NCBI GenBank assembly: GCA_002368955.1
Contig: DFDY01000002.1
Location: 1 to 19,645, forward strand
Source: Bacteroidales bacterium UBA3816
GTDB taxonomy: Bacteria > Bacteroidota > Bacteroidia > Bacteroidales > P3
Reading direction: 5' to 3'
DNA length: 19,645 nucleotides
The position numbers and the translations under genes were made by a program. This document shows positions 7,452 through 14,659 of the stretch, in pieces. Within the stretch, counting starts at the first letter, position 1, and the number at the start of each line of letters is the position of its first letter. A model generated the notes under the pieces. It was given only the letters and a program-made list of their open reading frames with translations, searched no databases and was not told the DNA's origin.

Positions 7452-7564
7452 TATGTCTTAACGATACTCATATGACTGATTCTGAATATGAAGAAACAAC
7501 AAAGCGGATAATAGACATCTGGGAATCAATTCTACCTTCCAAATCATCATTTGAAAACGATTAA
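7448..7564 (+). pseudogene. C-terminal fragment of the same Stealth-family gene
   Basis: The 38-codon frame begins MICLNDTHMTDSEYEETTKR and ends ESILPSKSSFEND. This resembles the end of Stealth proteins (conserved region 4), where a C-x-N-D motif is followed by a helix and a terminal F/L-P-x-K-S-S-F-E. It overlaps the stop of the N-terminal fragment by four bases (ATGA). A perfect AAGGAGG (7431-7437) lies 10 bases before its ATG, so the fragment might be translated even though it can hardly be functional. The assignment rests on motif recall and position beside the N-terminal fragment. Confidence 0.6.
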
Positions 7565-7606
7565 CCCCTAACCCCACCGTTATTTGATTATTGCCACTAT
7601 ACAATT

Positions 7607-8746
7607 ATGATGAAAAAAGCACTCACCACTTTTCTGCTGGCAATACTTCTATCTGCCGCCGTCTATGCGCAGGAAGACACCACCGCCCTCAGCGCAGCCC
7701 AGCTGCGTGACAAAGGCCTCAATGCCGAGCGTATCGGTCTGACCGAACTGGCCGAACGCTACTACCGCCAAGCCCTCTCCACCCCCGAGGGCGACCCATC
7801 GGGACAAACCCAACAGCTGCTGGGCATCCTGTGCGAGCAGAAGGAATACTACGATGAAGCCATTCACCTGCTCAACCAGAGCGGCACCTCCGAGGCCCTG
7901 GCCCACCAGGCCTACTGTCTGCTTCAGCTGGGTATGATAGACAGTGCCCTCCATGTGGCCGCACGCTCCATCGAGCTGGACACCGCCTCGGCCCTGGCCA
8001 TGTCCATGATGGCCTACGTCGAAACCCAACGCGACAACCACATGAACGCCATCTCGTGGGCCAACCGCGCCCTCAAAGCCAACCCCAAATATGCCCGAGG
8101 CGAGAACGTGATGGGCTACATACAGTTTCGCAAAGGCAACCACTCCGAGGCCATGCGCCATTTCAAGAAATCCATCCAGCTGGACAGCACTCTGGCCGAC
8201 GCCTACTACAACCTCGGCACACTCTATTGCATCCGCAACAGTCAGGAAATGGCCATCAAACTGCTCAAACAGGGGCTGCGGCGCAACCCCCGCAACATAC
8301 GCCTCTACACCGCCCTAGCCTATGCCTACCGTATGCGCAACGACTCCCCTCGCGCCCTAGAATGCTACAAGGAAATACTCGAAATTGACAGCCTCCACAC
8401 CCCCACACTCAACCGCATAGGCATCCTCTACTGCGACCAAGGCCACTACGAACAGGCCATCGCCTACCACCGCCGCGTCCTCAGCATCAGGCCCAACGAT
8501 GCCTCGGCTTACAAATACATCGGTCAGGCCTACAACAAATGGGGCAAATATGACAAAGCCATACAAAGCTTCATCCGTGCCACCAACATCTCCACCACCG
8601 ACCCCGAAACCTACATGTATCTGGCCGAACTCTACGGCAACCAAAAGAAAGGCGAACGCAAACAGCAGTCGGCCTACAAGAAGGCCGCCCGCCTGGGCAA
8701 CAAAGAGGCCCAAGCCTGGCTGGTGAAGAAAGGTCTCGGCTGGTAG
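7607..8746 (+). CDS. Secreted tetratricopeptide-repeat protein
   Basis: The 379-residue product has a Sec signal peptide (MMKKALTTFLLAILLSAAVYA, then QED) and no lipobox, so it is probably periplasmic. From about residue 30 nearly the whole mature chain is built of TPR-like helical pairs. At least seven clear 34-residue units run from about 126 to the C-terminus, with typical positions such as ADAYYNLGTLY, AIKLLKQGL, ALECYKEIL, AIAYHRRVLSIRPNDASAY and AIQSFIRATN. TPR arrays bind other proteins. No enzymatic domain is attached, so the role is scaffolding or chaperone-like and otherwise unknown. The start could be either of two adjacent ATGs (7607 or 7610). It stands alone between the Stealth scar and topA. 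Confidence 0.88.
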   Translation: MMKKALTTFLLAILLSAAVYAQEDTTALSAAQLRDKGLNAERIGLTELAERYYRQALSTPEGDPSGQTQQLLGILCEQKEYYDEAIHLLNQSGTSEALAHQAYCLLQLGMIDSALHVAARSIELDTASALAMSMMAYVETQRDNHMNAISWANRALKANPKYARGENVMGYIQFRKGNHSEAMRHFKKSIQLDSTLADAYYNLGTLYCIRNSQEMAIKLLKQGLRRNPRNIRLYTALAYAYRMRNDSPRALECYKEILEIDSLHTPTLNRIGILYCDQGHYEQAIAYHRRVLSIRPNDASAYKYIGQAYNKWGKYDKAIQSFIRATNISTTDPETYMYLAELYGNQKKGERKQQSAYKKAARLGNKEAQAWLVKKGLGW

Positions 8747-9022
8747 CTTCGTTTGATTTAGACACGCTTCTGACACGTTATCGACTCACTACAAAAACGC
8801 TTCCGCCCCGATAATAAAGCGGTAATCAAGCCTGTGTATACCTCATGTGAAAAGGTGCATGACCCTACAGGAACAAGCACAACCTTGCGCCAGTATGTGA
8901 GACCATGGGACTCCAAAGGAGCAAAAAGAGTGCATCTTTGAGGGCTGTATGTGGGGCCACAGCCACCGCAGCCTAAAAAGAGTCGGAGGAAAAAATATTT
9001 TCGCTATTTCAAAAAAAATGTG

Positions 9023-9030
9023 TTACTTTG
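9023..9030 (+). promoter_or_regulatory. Probable topA promoter (-7 box)
   Basis: TTACTTTG followed by C is a one-mismatch version of the Bacteroidota -7 box TAnnTTTG. A weak TTTC stands about 20 bases upstream (near 8998-9001). The predicted start near 9037 would give a leader of about 90 bases before topA. Confidence 0.45.
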
Positions 9031-9089
9031 CAAATTGTTTTTGCGCGTACAATATATTAATATGTAATAAGGAAAAGACTGATAGATAT

Positions 9090-9125
9090 ATGATTCCGCT
9101 GCAAAGGAGAATAATAAAAAAATAG
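9090..9125 (+). CDS. Possible 11-codon leader peptide before topA
   Basis: An ATG at 9090 opens MIPLQRRIIKK, ending at TAG 9123-9125, four bases before the topA ATG. The 12-mer ATAGATATATGA surrounds both start codons (9082-9093 and 9122-9133). A good Shine-Dalgarno-like AAAGGAGA lies inside the little frame at 9103-9110, too far (19 bases) from topA to be a normal site. Translation of the leader could feed ribosomes to topA by coupling. It could also be chance in an AT-rich leader. Confidence 0.25.
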   Translation: MIPLQRRIIKK

Positions 9126-9129
9126 ATAT

Positions 9130-11478
9130 ATGAAGAATCTTGTAATTGTTGAGTCACCCGCCAAGGCGAAAACTATCGAGAAATTCTTAGGCAAGGACTA
9201 TGTGGTGAAGTCCAGCAACGGACACATCCGCGACCTGGCCAAGAAGGAAATGAGCATCGACATAGAGAACCATTACGAACCCGAGTACGAGATTACCGAA
9301 GAGAAACACAAACTGGTGTCGGAGCTGAAGAAAGCAGTGAAGGAAGCCGACACGGTGTGGTTGGCATCTGATGAGGACCGCGAGGGAGAGGCCATTGCCT
9401 GGCACCTGCAGGAGACGCTGAAGCTGGACCCCGAGCACACAAAGCGCATCGTCTTCAACGAAATCACCAAAAATGCCATCCTCCACGCCATTGAAAACCC
9501 GCGTTCCATCGACCTGAACCTGGTGGATGCCCAGCAGGCCCGCCGCGTGTTGGACCGACTGGTGGGCTACGAGATAAGCCCCATCCTGTGGGCCAAAATC
9601 AAGCCTGCCCTGAGTGCCGGCCGCGTGCAGAGCGTAGCCGTGCGCCTGATTGTGGAGCGCGAGGAGGAAATCAAGAACTTCCAAAGCCACAGCTATTTCC
9701 GCGTGACGGCACAGTTCCACCCCGCCAACGGACGTATGCAGGTGTTGGCCGAGCTGAGCCGCCGCTATGACTCGCAGGAGGAGGCCATGGCCTTCATGGA
9801 GAGCCTGATTGGCTGCACGTTCAAGGTGCAGACCATCGACACCAAGCCCGCCAAACGCACCCCTGCCCCCCCCTTCACCACCTCCACCCTGCAGCAGGAG
9901 GCCAGCCGCAAGTTGGGATTCAGCGTGGCCCGCACAATGCAGATAGCACAGCAGCTGTACGAGAGCGGATATATCACCTATATGCGTACCGACAGCGTCA
10001 ACCTGAGCGACCTGGCTCTGGACATGGCCAAACAAGAGATAACCAACCTCTATGGCGAGAACTACGTGAAGACTCGCCGCTACCAGACTAAGACCAAAGG
10101 AGCCCAGGAGGCCCACGAGGCTATCCGCCCCACCTATATGGAGAACACCTCCATCAATGCCGACGCCGCCCAGCGCCGCCTGTACGAACTCATCTGGAAG
10201 CGTGCCATTGCCTCGCAGATGGCCGACGCCGACATCGAGAAAACCATTGTCGAAATCAACATCTCGGGCCACGAGGAGAAATTCACCTGCCAGGGCGAGC
10301 AGGTGCGTTTCGACGGCTTCCTGAAGGTATACATGGAGTCCACCGACGACGAGCCGGAGGAGAACGTAGATTCGAGCCGCACCCTGCCCAAACTGGTGGA
10401 AGGGATGCAGCTGACCATGGACGTAGCTGAAGCCATGGAGCACCACACGCAGCACGCTCCGCGCTATACCGAAGCCAGCCTGGTGAAGAAGCTGGAAGAC
10501 CTGGGCATCGGCCGTCCTTCGACCTACGCCCCCACCATCAGCACCATACTGAAACGCGAGTATGTGATAAAGGAAGACCGCGAGCCCATCACCGTGCAGA
10601 ACCAAGCCATTGTGCTGAAAGACGGCTCTATACGTACCGAGAACCGCACCGAGAAGACCGGCGCAGAAAAGGGCAAGCTGTTCCCCACCGACATCGGAAC
10701 AGTGGTCAACCGATTCCTGATGGAGCATTTCACCGACATCATCGACTATAACTTCACCGCCACGGTGGAGAAAGACTTCGACGAGATTGCCGCCGGCAAG
10801 AAGGAATGGCGCAAGGTGATAGACAAGTTCTATGTGCCTTTCCACAAGAATATCCGCCAGACACAGCAGAACAGCCACCGCACCACCGGCAGCCGTCTGA
10901 TAGGCGTTGACCCCAAGACGGGCAAAAACCTGTATGCCAAGATTGGCCGCTACGGCACGTTGGTGCAGTTGGGCGACACCTCCAACGAGGAGAAGCCCAA
11001 ATTTGCCAGCATGAAGAAGGGGCAGAGCATTGAGACCATCACACTGGAAGAGGCGTTGGCACTGTTTGAACTGCCACGCGTGGTGGGACAATTCGAGGGC
11101 AACGATGTGATAGTGAGCATAGGCAAGTTTGGCCCTTATGTGAGACTGGACAAGAAGTTCTACTCGCTGTCGAAGAGCGACGACCCCTATGAAGTGGACC
11201 TCGACCGCTGCATTCAGATTATCAAGGTGAAACGCGATGCCGAGAAAGAGAAAGACCGCCTGCGTGCCCTCTATCCGCACAAGATAGGCATGTACAAAGA
11301 CGAACCGGTCTGCTCCAGCATCGGCCGTTACGGTCCCTACCTGACCTATAGAAACGAGAACTTCCGTCTGCCTAAAAATACCGACCCACTGTCTATGTCA
11401 CTAGAAGAGGCTGTTGACATCATCCTCAGCTCAAGCGTGAAGAAACCTCGCGGAAGGAAGAAGAAGACGGAGGAGTAG
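9130..11478 (+). CDS. topA: DNA topoisomerase I (type IA)
   Basis: This enzyme relaxes negatively supercoiled DNA by single-strand cleavage and passage. The TOPRIM domain starts at residue 1 (MKNLVIVESPAKAKTIEKFLG), and its metal-binding acidic triad is seen as D81, D83 and E85 in ASDEDREGE. The active-site tyrosine that attacks DNA is Y284 in GYITYMRTDS. The stretches SAGRVQSVAVRLI and LEDLGIGRPSTYAPTI are core signatures. The C-terminal third has no CxxC zinc fingers. Instead it shows three repeats with G-R-Y-G/G-K-F-G-P-Y cores (GRYGTLVQLGD, GKFGPYVRLDKKF, GRYGPYLTYRNENF) and a basic tail (KKPRGRKKKTEE). At 782 residues it has the usual length for Bacteroidota TopA. It is preceded by its own promoter and leader. 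Confidence 0.98.
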   Translation: MKNLVIVESPAKAKTIEKFLGKDYVVKSSNGHIRDLAKKEMSIDIENHYEPEYEITEEKHKLVSELKKAVKEADTVWLASDEDREGEAIAWHLQETLKLDPEHTKRIVFNEITKNAILHAIENPRSIDLNLVDAQQARRVLDRLVGYEISPILWAKIKPALSAGRVQSVAVRLIVEREEEIKNFQSHSYFRVTAQFHPANGRMQVLAELSRRYDSQEEAMAFMESLIGCTFKVQTIDTKPAKRTPAPPFTTSTLQQEASRKLGFSVARTMQIAQQLYESGYITYMRTDSVNLSDLALDMAKQEITNLYGENYVKTRRYQTKTKGAQEAHEAIRPTYMENTSINADAAQRRLYELIWKRAIASQMADADIEKTIVEINISGHEEKFTCQGEQVRFDGFLKVYMESTDDEPEENVDSSRTLPKLVEGMQLTMDVAEAMEHHTQHAPRYTEASLVKKLEDLGIGRPSTYAPTISTILKREYVIKEDREPITVQNQAIVLKDGSIRTENRTEKTGAEKGKLFPTDIGTVVNRFLMEHFTDIIDYNFTATVEKDFDEIAAGKKEWRKVIDKFYVPFHKNIRQTQQNSHRTTGSRLIGVDPKTGKNLYAKIGRYGTLVQLGDTSNEEKPKFASMKKGQSIETITLEEALALFELPRVVGQFEGNDVIVSIGKFGPYVRLDKKFYSLSKSDDPYEVDLDRCIQIIKVKRDAEKEKDRLRALYPHKIGMYKDEPVCSSIGRYGPYLTYRNENFRLPKNTDPLSMSLEEAVDIILSSSVKKPRGRKKKTEE

Positions 11479-11487
11479 AAAATATGT

Positions 11488-11505
11488 GTGGGGCAAGTGC
11501 CCCAC
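11488..11505 (+). other. GC-rich hairpin after topA
   Basis: GTGGGGC (11488-11494) and GCCCCAC (11499-11505) pair perfectly over 7 bp around the loop AAGT, ten bases after the topA stop. There is no T run behind it, so it is not a standard intrinsic terminator. It may stabilise the topA mRNA 3' end or mark a pause. One copy of AATAGCGAT follows at 11515-11523. Confidence 0.5.
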
Positions 11506-11560
11506 GGAATTCACAATAGCGATAATTTAGAGCCACAATTAAAAGAAAAGGAAACAGAAG

Positions 11561-13501
11561 TTGCTACTGAGCATTGTCATCGTCAACTACAACGTCAAGT
11601 ACTTCCTAGAGCAGTGCTTGGAGTCGGTTTTTCGCAGCGACCTGACCTTGAAAGAGGTGCCGGGCGAGGGACTGGAACTGGAGGTGTATGTGGTGGACAA
11701 TGCTTCGGTGGACGGGTCGGTGGAAATGGTGCGCGAGCGGTTCCCACAAGTACACCTCATAGCCAACAGGGAGAATGTGGGCTTTGCCCGCGCCAACAAC
11801 CAGGCGCTGCGCCTGTGCAACGGCGACCTGATGCTGCTGCTCAATCCCGACACGGTGGTGGAGCACGACACCTTTGCCAAATGTGCCGACTTCTATGCCA
11901 CCCATCCCGACTGTGGAGGGTTGGGCGTGAAGATGATTAACGGCGAGGGCACCTATCTGAAGGAGAGCAAGCGCGGTTTCCCCACCCCGGCAGCTTCGTT
12001 CTACAAGATGAGCGGCCTCATTCATCTTTTCCCCCACTCGCGCAGCATTGCAGCCTACTACATGGGGCACCTGAGCGACGACGAGACCAATCCCATCGAC
12101 ATCCTGCCGGGGGCTTTCCTAATGATTAGCCGCAAGGCAATGGAGAAAGTGGGGCTGCTGGACGAGAGCTACTTTATGTACGGCGAGGACATCGACTTCT
12201 CCTGGCGGATAAAGCTGGCCGGCTTCCAGAACTACTATTTTCCTGAAACGCGCATCATCCACTATAAGGGCGAAAGCACCAAACGGGGCAGCATGAACTA
12301 TGTGTATACGTTCTACAACGCTATGTCCATCTTCGTGCGGCGCTATTTCACGGGACGCAATGCTAAGTTTTTCAACCTGCTGCTGCACATAGCCATTTGG
12401 GGACGTGCCACACTGGCATGGATGAAAAGGGTGTTACAGGCCGTGGCGTTGCCGGTAGTGGACTTCGTGGTTGCTTTTGCCGGCTTCTGGGGACTAAAAC
12501 AGCTGTGGGCCACCTATTGGGCAGCCAATGTAAACTACTACCCGCCCCAATACACTCTGCTGGTCATCCCGCTGTATATACTGATACTGATGCTTTGCAG
12601 CTGGCTTTACGGCGGCTATGAACGGCCGGTGAAACTGATGCGCATAGTGAAAGGCATGGCGGTGGGAACAGCACTGCTGCTGGTGTTCTACTCGCTGCTG
12701 AACGAGAGCCAGCGATACTCGCGGGCATTGCTGCTGCTGGGCTGCGGATGGACGCTGCTTTCGTCTCTAGGCCTGCGCGGGCTGCTGAGCCTGCTGCACC
12801 AACCCGGGTTTGACCTCAGACCCCAGGCACTCAGACGCTGCATCACCGTAGGCAGCGAGGAGGAGACCACACGCGTCAGACAACTATACGAGTCGTTGGG
12901 CTGTGCACAGGTGGTGAACTCGCTACACACGCTGCCCGACAGCCAGCAACTGAGCGACACCATTCACATCTATCGGGCCGACGAGGTGATTTTCTGTAGC
13001 AAAGACCTCTCTGTGCAACAGATAATTGATCTGATGACAGAGCTGAGCCAACTGCCCGGAAAACGGCAACAGGTGGAATACAAGATTGTGCCCAGCGACA
13101 GCGACTTTGTCATAGGCAGCAACAGTATCCACAGTGCCGAAGACCTTTACATCGAAGAGCTGCGCACCATCGTGAGCCCTCTGAACAGGCGCAACAAACG
13201 ACTGCTTGACTTAGTAGCGGCATTGCTGCTGCTTGTTCTCTCCCCTATTCTTTTCTGGCCCCAAAGGCGCAAGCGGCTCTTTTTTGCCCACTGCTGGCAG
13301 GTGCTTGTGGGGCGGAAGACCTGGGTGGGAACCAACGGCAATGAGACGCGCCCAGGTGTCTTCGGACCCGAGAATGCTTTGATTGCCCATTCCAAACATC
13401 TGAGCCCCGAAGTGAAGGAACGGCTGAACCTACGCTATCTGCGCAACTACAAACTATCGACAGACATACAGATTCTCATCCGAAATTTATTTAACATCTA
13501 G
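11561..13501 (+). CDS. GT2 glycosyltransferase fused to a degenerate WbaP-like domain
   Basis: This predicted envelope-glycan enzyme has 646 residues. Residues 1-260 are a GT-A family 2 (rhamnosyltransferase-like) domain: LSIVIVNYNVKYFLEQCL, D46 in VVDNASVDGS, D97 in LLLNPDTVV as the metal site, and the catalytic-base motif YGEDIDFSWR with E209/D210. Residues from about 290 to 415 hold several transmembrane helices. A Rossmann-like segment follows (about 425-535, RRCITVGSEEETTRV, ADEVIFCSKDLS). The end (541-646) begins like a sugar transferase (NRRNKRLLDLVAALLLLVLSP) and ends like one (YLRNYKLSTDIQILIRNL) but lacks the catalytic K-F-R-S-M and D-E-x-P motifs. No ATG exists in frame; TTG at 11561 follows AAGGA (11548-11552) with good spacing. 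The beta-barrel gene follows after 14 bases. The sugar and acceptor are unknown. Confidence 0.85.
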   Translation: MLLSIVIVNYNVKYFLEQCLESVFRSDLTLKEVPGEGLELEVYVVDNASVDGSVEMVRERFPQVHLIANRENVGFARANNQALRLCNGDLMLLLNPDTVVEHDTFAKCADFYATHPDCGGLGVKMINGEGTYLKESKRGFPTPAASFYKMSGLIHLFPHSRSIAAYYMGHLSDDETNPIDILPGAFLMISRKAMEKVGLLDESYFMYGEDIDFSWRIKLAGFQNYYFPETRIIHYKGESTKRGSMNYVYTFYNAMSIFVRRYFTGRNAKFFNLLLHIAIWGRATLAWMKRVLQAVALPVVDFVVAFAGFWGLKQLWATYWAANVNYYPPQYTLLVIPLYILILMLCSWLYGGYERPVKLMRIVKGMAVGTALLLVFYSLLNESQRYSRALLLLGCGWTLLSSLGLRGLLSLLHQPGFDLRPQALRRCITVGSEEETTRVRQLYESLGCAQVVNSLHTLPDSQQLSDTIHIYRADEVIFCSKDLSVQQIIDLMTELSQLPGKRQQVEYKIVPSDSDFVIGSNSIHSAEDLYIEELRTIVSPLNRRNKRLLDLVAALLLLVLSPILFWPQRRKRLFFAHCWQVLVGRKTWVGTNGNETRPGVFGPENALIAHSKHLSPEVKERLNLRYLRNYKLSTDIQILIRNLFNI

Positions 13502-13515
13502 AAGCTGTTTACATC

Positions 13516-14193
13516 ATGAAAAAAATCATACCGCTGATGCTGATGCTCCTTGGAGCGATTGCCACGCAGGCACAAAACCGCATACAGACCTATGTGGATG
13601 CCGGCGGGGTGTTCTCGCAGGTGGAGGGCGACGAGCTGAAAGGGTTTAACCACATAGGGTTCAACGGCGGCGTGGGTGCCATAGTCCATCTGGGCGACCG
13701 TCACCGCTGGGCAATGACGTTGGAAACCAACTACAACTGCCGTGGCATATACAATAAGAAAAACTCGTCGGACAACTACTACAACATCGACCTGGACCTG
13801 CACTATGTGGACATACCGCTGACGTTGCTGTTCCGCGACCCCTACGGAGGGCTTGAAGTAGGATTGGGCATGGCATACAGCCGACTGCTGGCTCAGCCTC
13901 ATGGCATAGTGAGCTTCAATCCGCGCTTTTTCATTCCCGACAGTAGCAATATGACTTTCCTCAAGAACGACTTGGCCGCTGCGGCTGAAATCAGATTTAC
14001 CATCTGGGAGAACCTGAAAATGAGCATCCGCTACCAGCGTTCCGTCATCCCCATCAAAAAGGAATGGACTTTCCACATGGCCGACCGGACATGGAGCAAC
14101 GACTGTTTCAACTCGTCGGTGACGCTGCGACTGCTGTGGCAGTTTGGTGAGGAGGAGAAAACACATCACAAATACAGGAAAAGAAGACGTTAG
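13516..14193 (+). CDS. Outer membrane beta-barrel protein
   Basis: The 225-residue product has a signal peptide (MKKIIPLMLMLLGAIATQAQ) followed by alternating hydrophobic and polar strands with the glycine and aromatic pattern of small outer-membrane barrels (FNGGVGAIVHLGD, WAMTLETNYNCRG, LHYVDIPLTLLFRDPYGGLEVGLGMAYSRLL, LKMSIRYQRSVIPI, SSVTLRLLWQF). This is the PorT-like/OMP beta-barrel type widespread in Bacteroidota. The mature protein ends with an unusual basic tail (HHKYRKRRR). It starts 14 bases after the glycosyltransferase gene and is probably co-transcribed with it, which suggests a role in the envelope. No specific function can be assigned. Confidence 0.8.
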   Translation: MKKIIPLMLMLLGAIATQAQNRIQTYVDAGGVFSQVEGDELKGFNHIGFNGGVGAIVHLGDRHRWAMTLETNYNCRGIYNKKNSSDNYYNIDLDLHYVDIPLTLLFRDPYGGLEVGLGMAYSRLLAQPHGIVSFNPRFFIPDSSNMTFLKNDLAAAAEIRFTIWENLKMSIRYQRSVIPIKKEWTFHMADRTWSNDCFNSSVTLRLLWQFGEEEKTHHKYRKRRR

Positions 14194-14224
14194 TTTTAAC
14201 CTTTAACCCATCATTAAAACAAAA

Positions 14225-14656
14225 ATGCGGATATCAGTTTTCCCCGGTTCGTTCGACCCCTTCACCACGGGGCACGAGGTGATTGTGCGACGTGCCTTGG
14301 CCCTTTTCGACAAGGTGTACGTGGCCGTGGGAGTGAACAGCGACAAGCACTATATGTTCAGTACCGAGGAGCGGCTGGCCAAAATCAAGGACTGCTTTGC
14401 AACCGAGAGCCGTGTGGAGGCCGTTGCCTTCAGCGGCATGACCATAGACCTCTGCCATCAGCTGGGGGCACAATTCATTGTCCGCGGCATCCGCAACCCT
14501 CAGGACCTGGAATATGAACAGACCGTGGCCGCCGTCAATCAACACCTTGACCCCACCATCGACACAGTCATTCTGCTCTCCGACCTTGAGCACAAAGACA
14601 TCAGCAGCACCCTAGAGCGTGAACGCCTGACCCACAAACAAGAATTAAGTAACTGA
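14225..14656 (+). CDS. coaD: Phosphopantetheine adenylyltransferase
   Basis: CoaD catalyses the fourth step of coenzyme A synthesis: 4'-phosphopantetheine plus ATP gives dephospho-CoA. The nucleotidyltransferase motif is clear: PGSFDPFTTGH at residues 7-17, with T14-x-G16-H17 at the active site. So are TIDLCHQLGAQFIVRGIRNPQDLEYE (73-98) with the substrate-binding R88, and ISST at 126-129. At 143 residues it is short; family members have about 150-165. It stops soon after the ISST-x-x-RE helix, without the usual final segment containing F-I/V-P. The stop TGA (14654-14656) is followed in the same frame, without another stop, by the conserved N-terminus of RecG. The preceding AT-rich gap is 31 bases. 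Confidence 0.95.
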   Translation: MRISVFPGSFDPFTTGHEVIVRRALALFDKVYVAVGVNSDKHYMFSTEERLAKIKDCFATESRVEAVAFSGMTIDLCHQLGAQFIVRGIRNPQDLEYEQTVAAVNQHLDPTIDTVILLSDLEHKDISSTLERERLTHKQELSN

Positions 14657-14659
14657 CCT

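Larger units (their letters stand above)
8747..9129. other. Intergenic region upstream of topA
   Basis: No gene is supportable in these 383 bases. The first 250 bases contain open frames of up to 56 codons without a credible start or recognisable motif. The last 110 bases are AT-rich and hold the topA promoter (9023-9030), a tiny leader frame (9090-9125) and a duplicated 12-mer at the start site. No intrinsic terminator for the TPR gene is visible. Confidence 0.5.

Noticed and set aside
8774..8941. 56-codon open frame between the TPR gene and topA
   Set aside because: It has no ATG, no ribosome site and no recognisable motif, so it was left as intergenic.
9187..11280. 697-codon open frame on the minus strand opposite topA
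   Set aside because: It is a shadow frame created by the codon bias of topA; its translation is low-complexity in H, L, V and G, and topA has complete catalytic motifs on the other strand.
14654..14656. Recoding of TGA as a sense codon to fuse CoaD and RecG
   Set aside because: TGA ends the PII-like gene at 7090 and a prfB gene for UGA recognition is present, so a general recoding is unlikely; only low-level readthrough remains possible.
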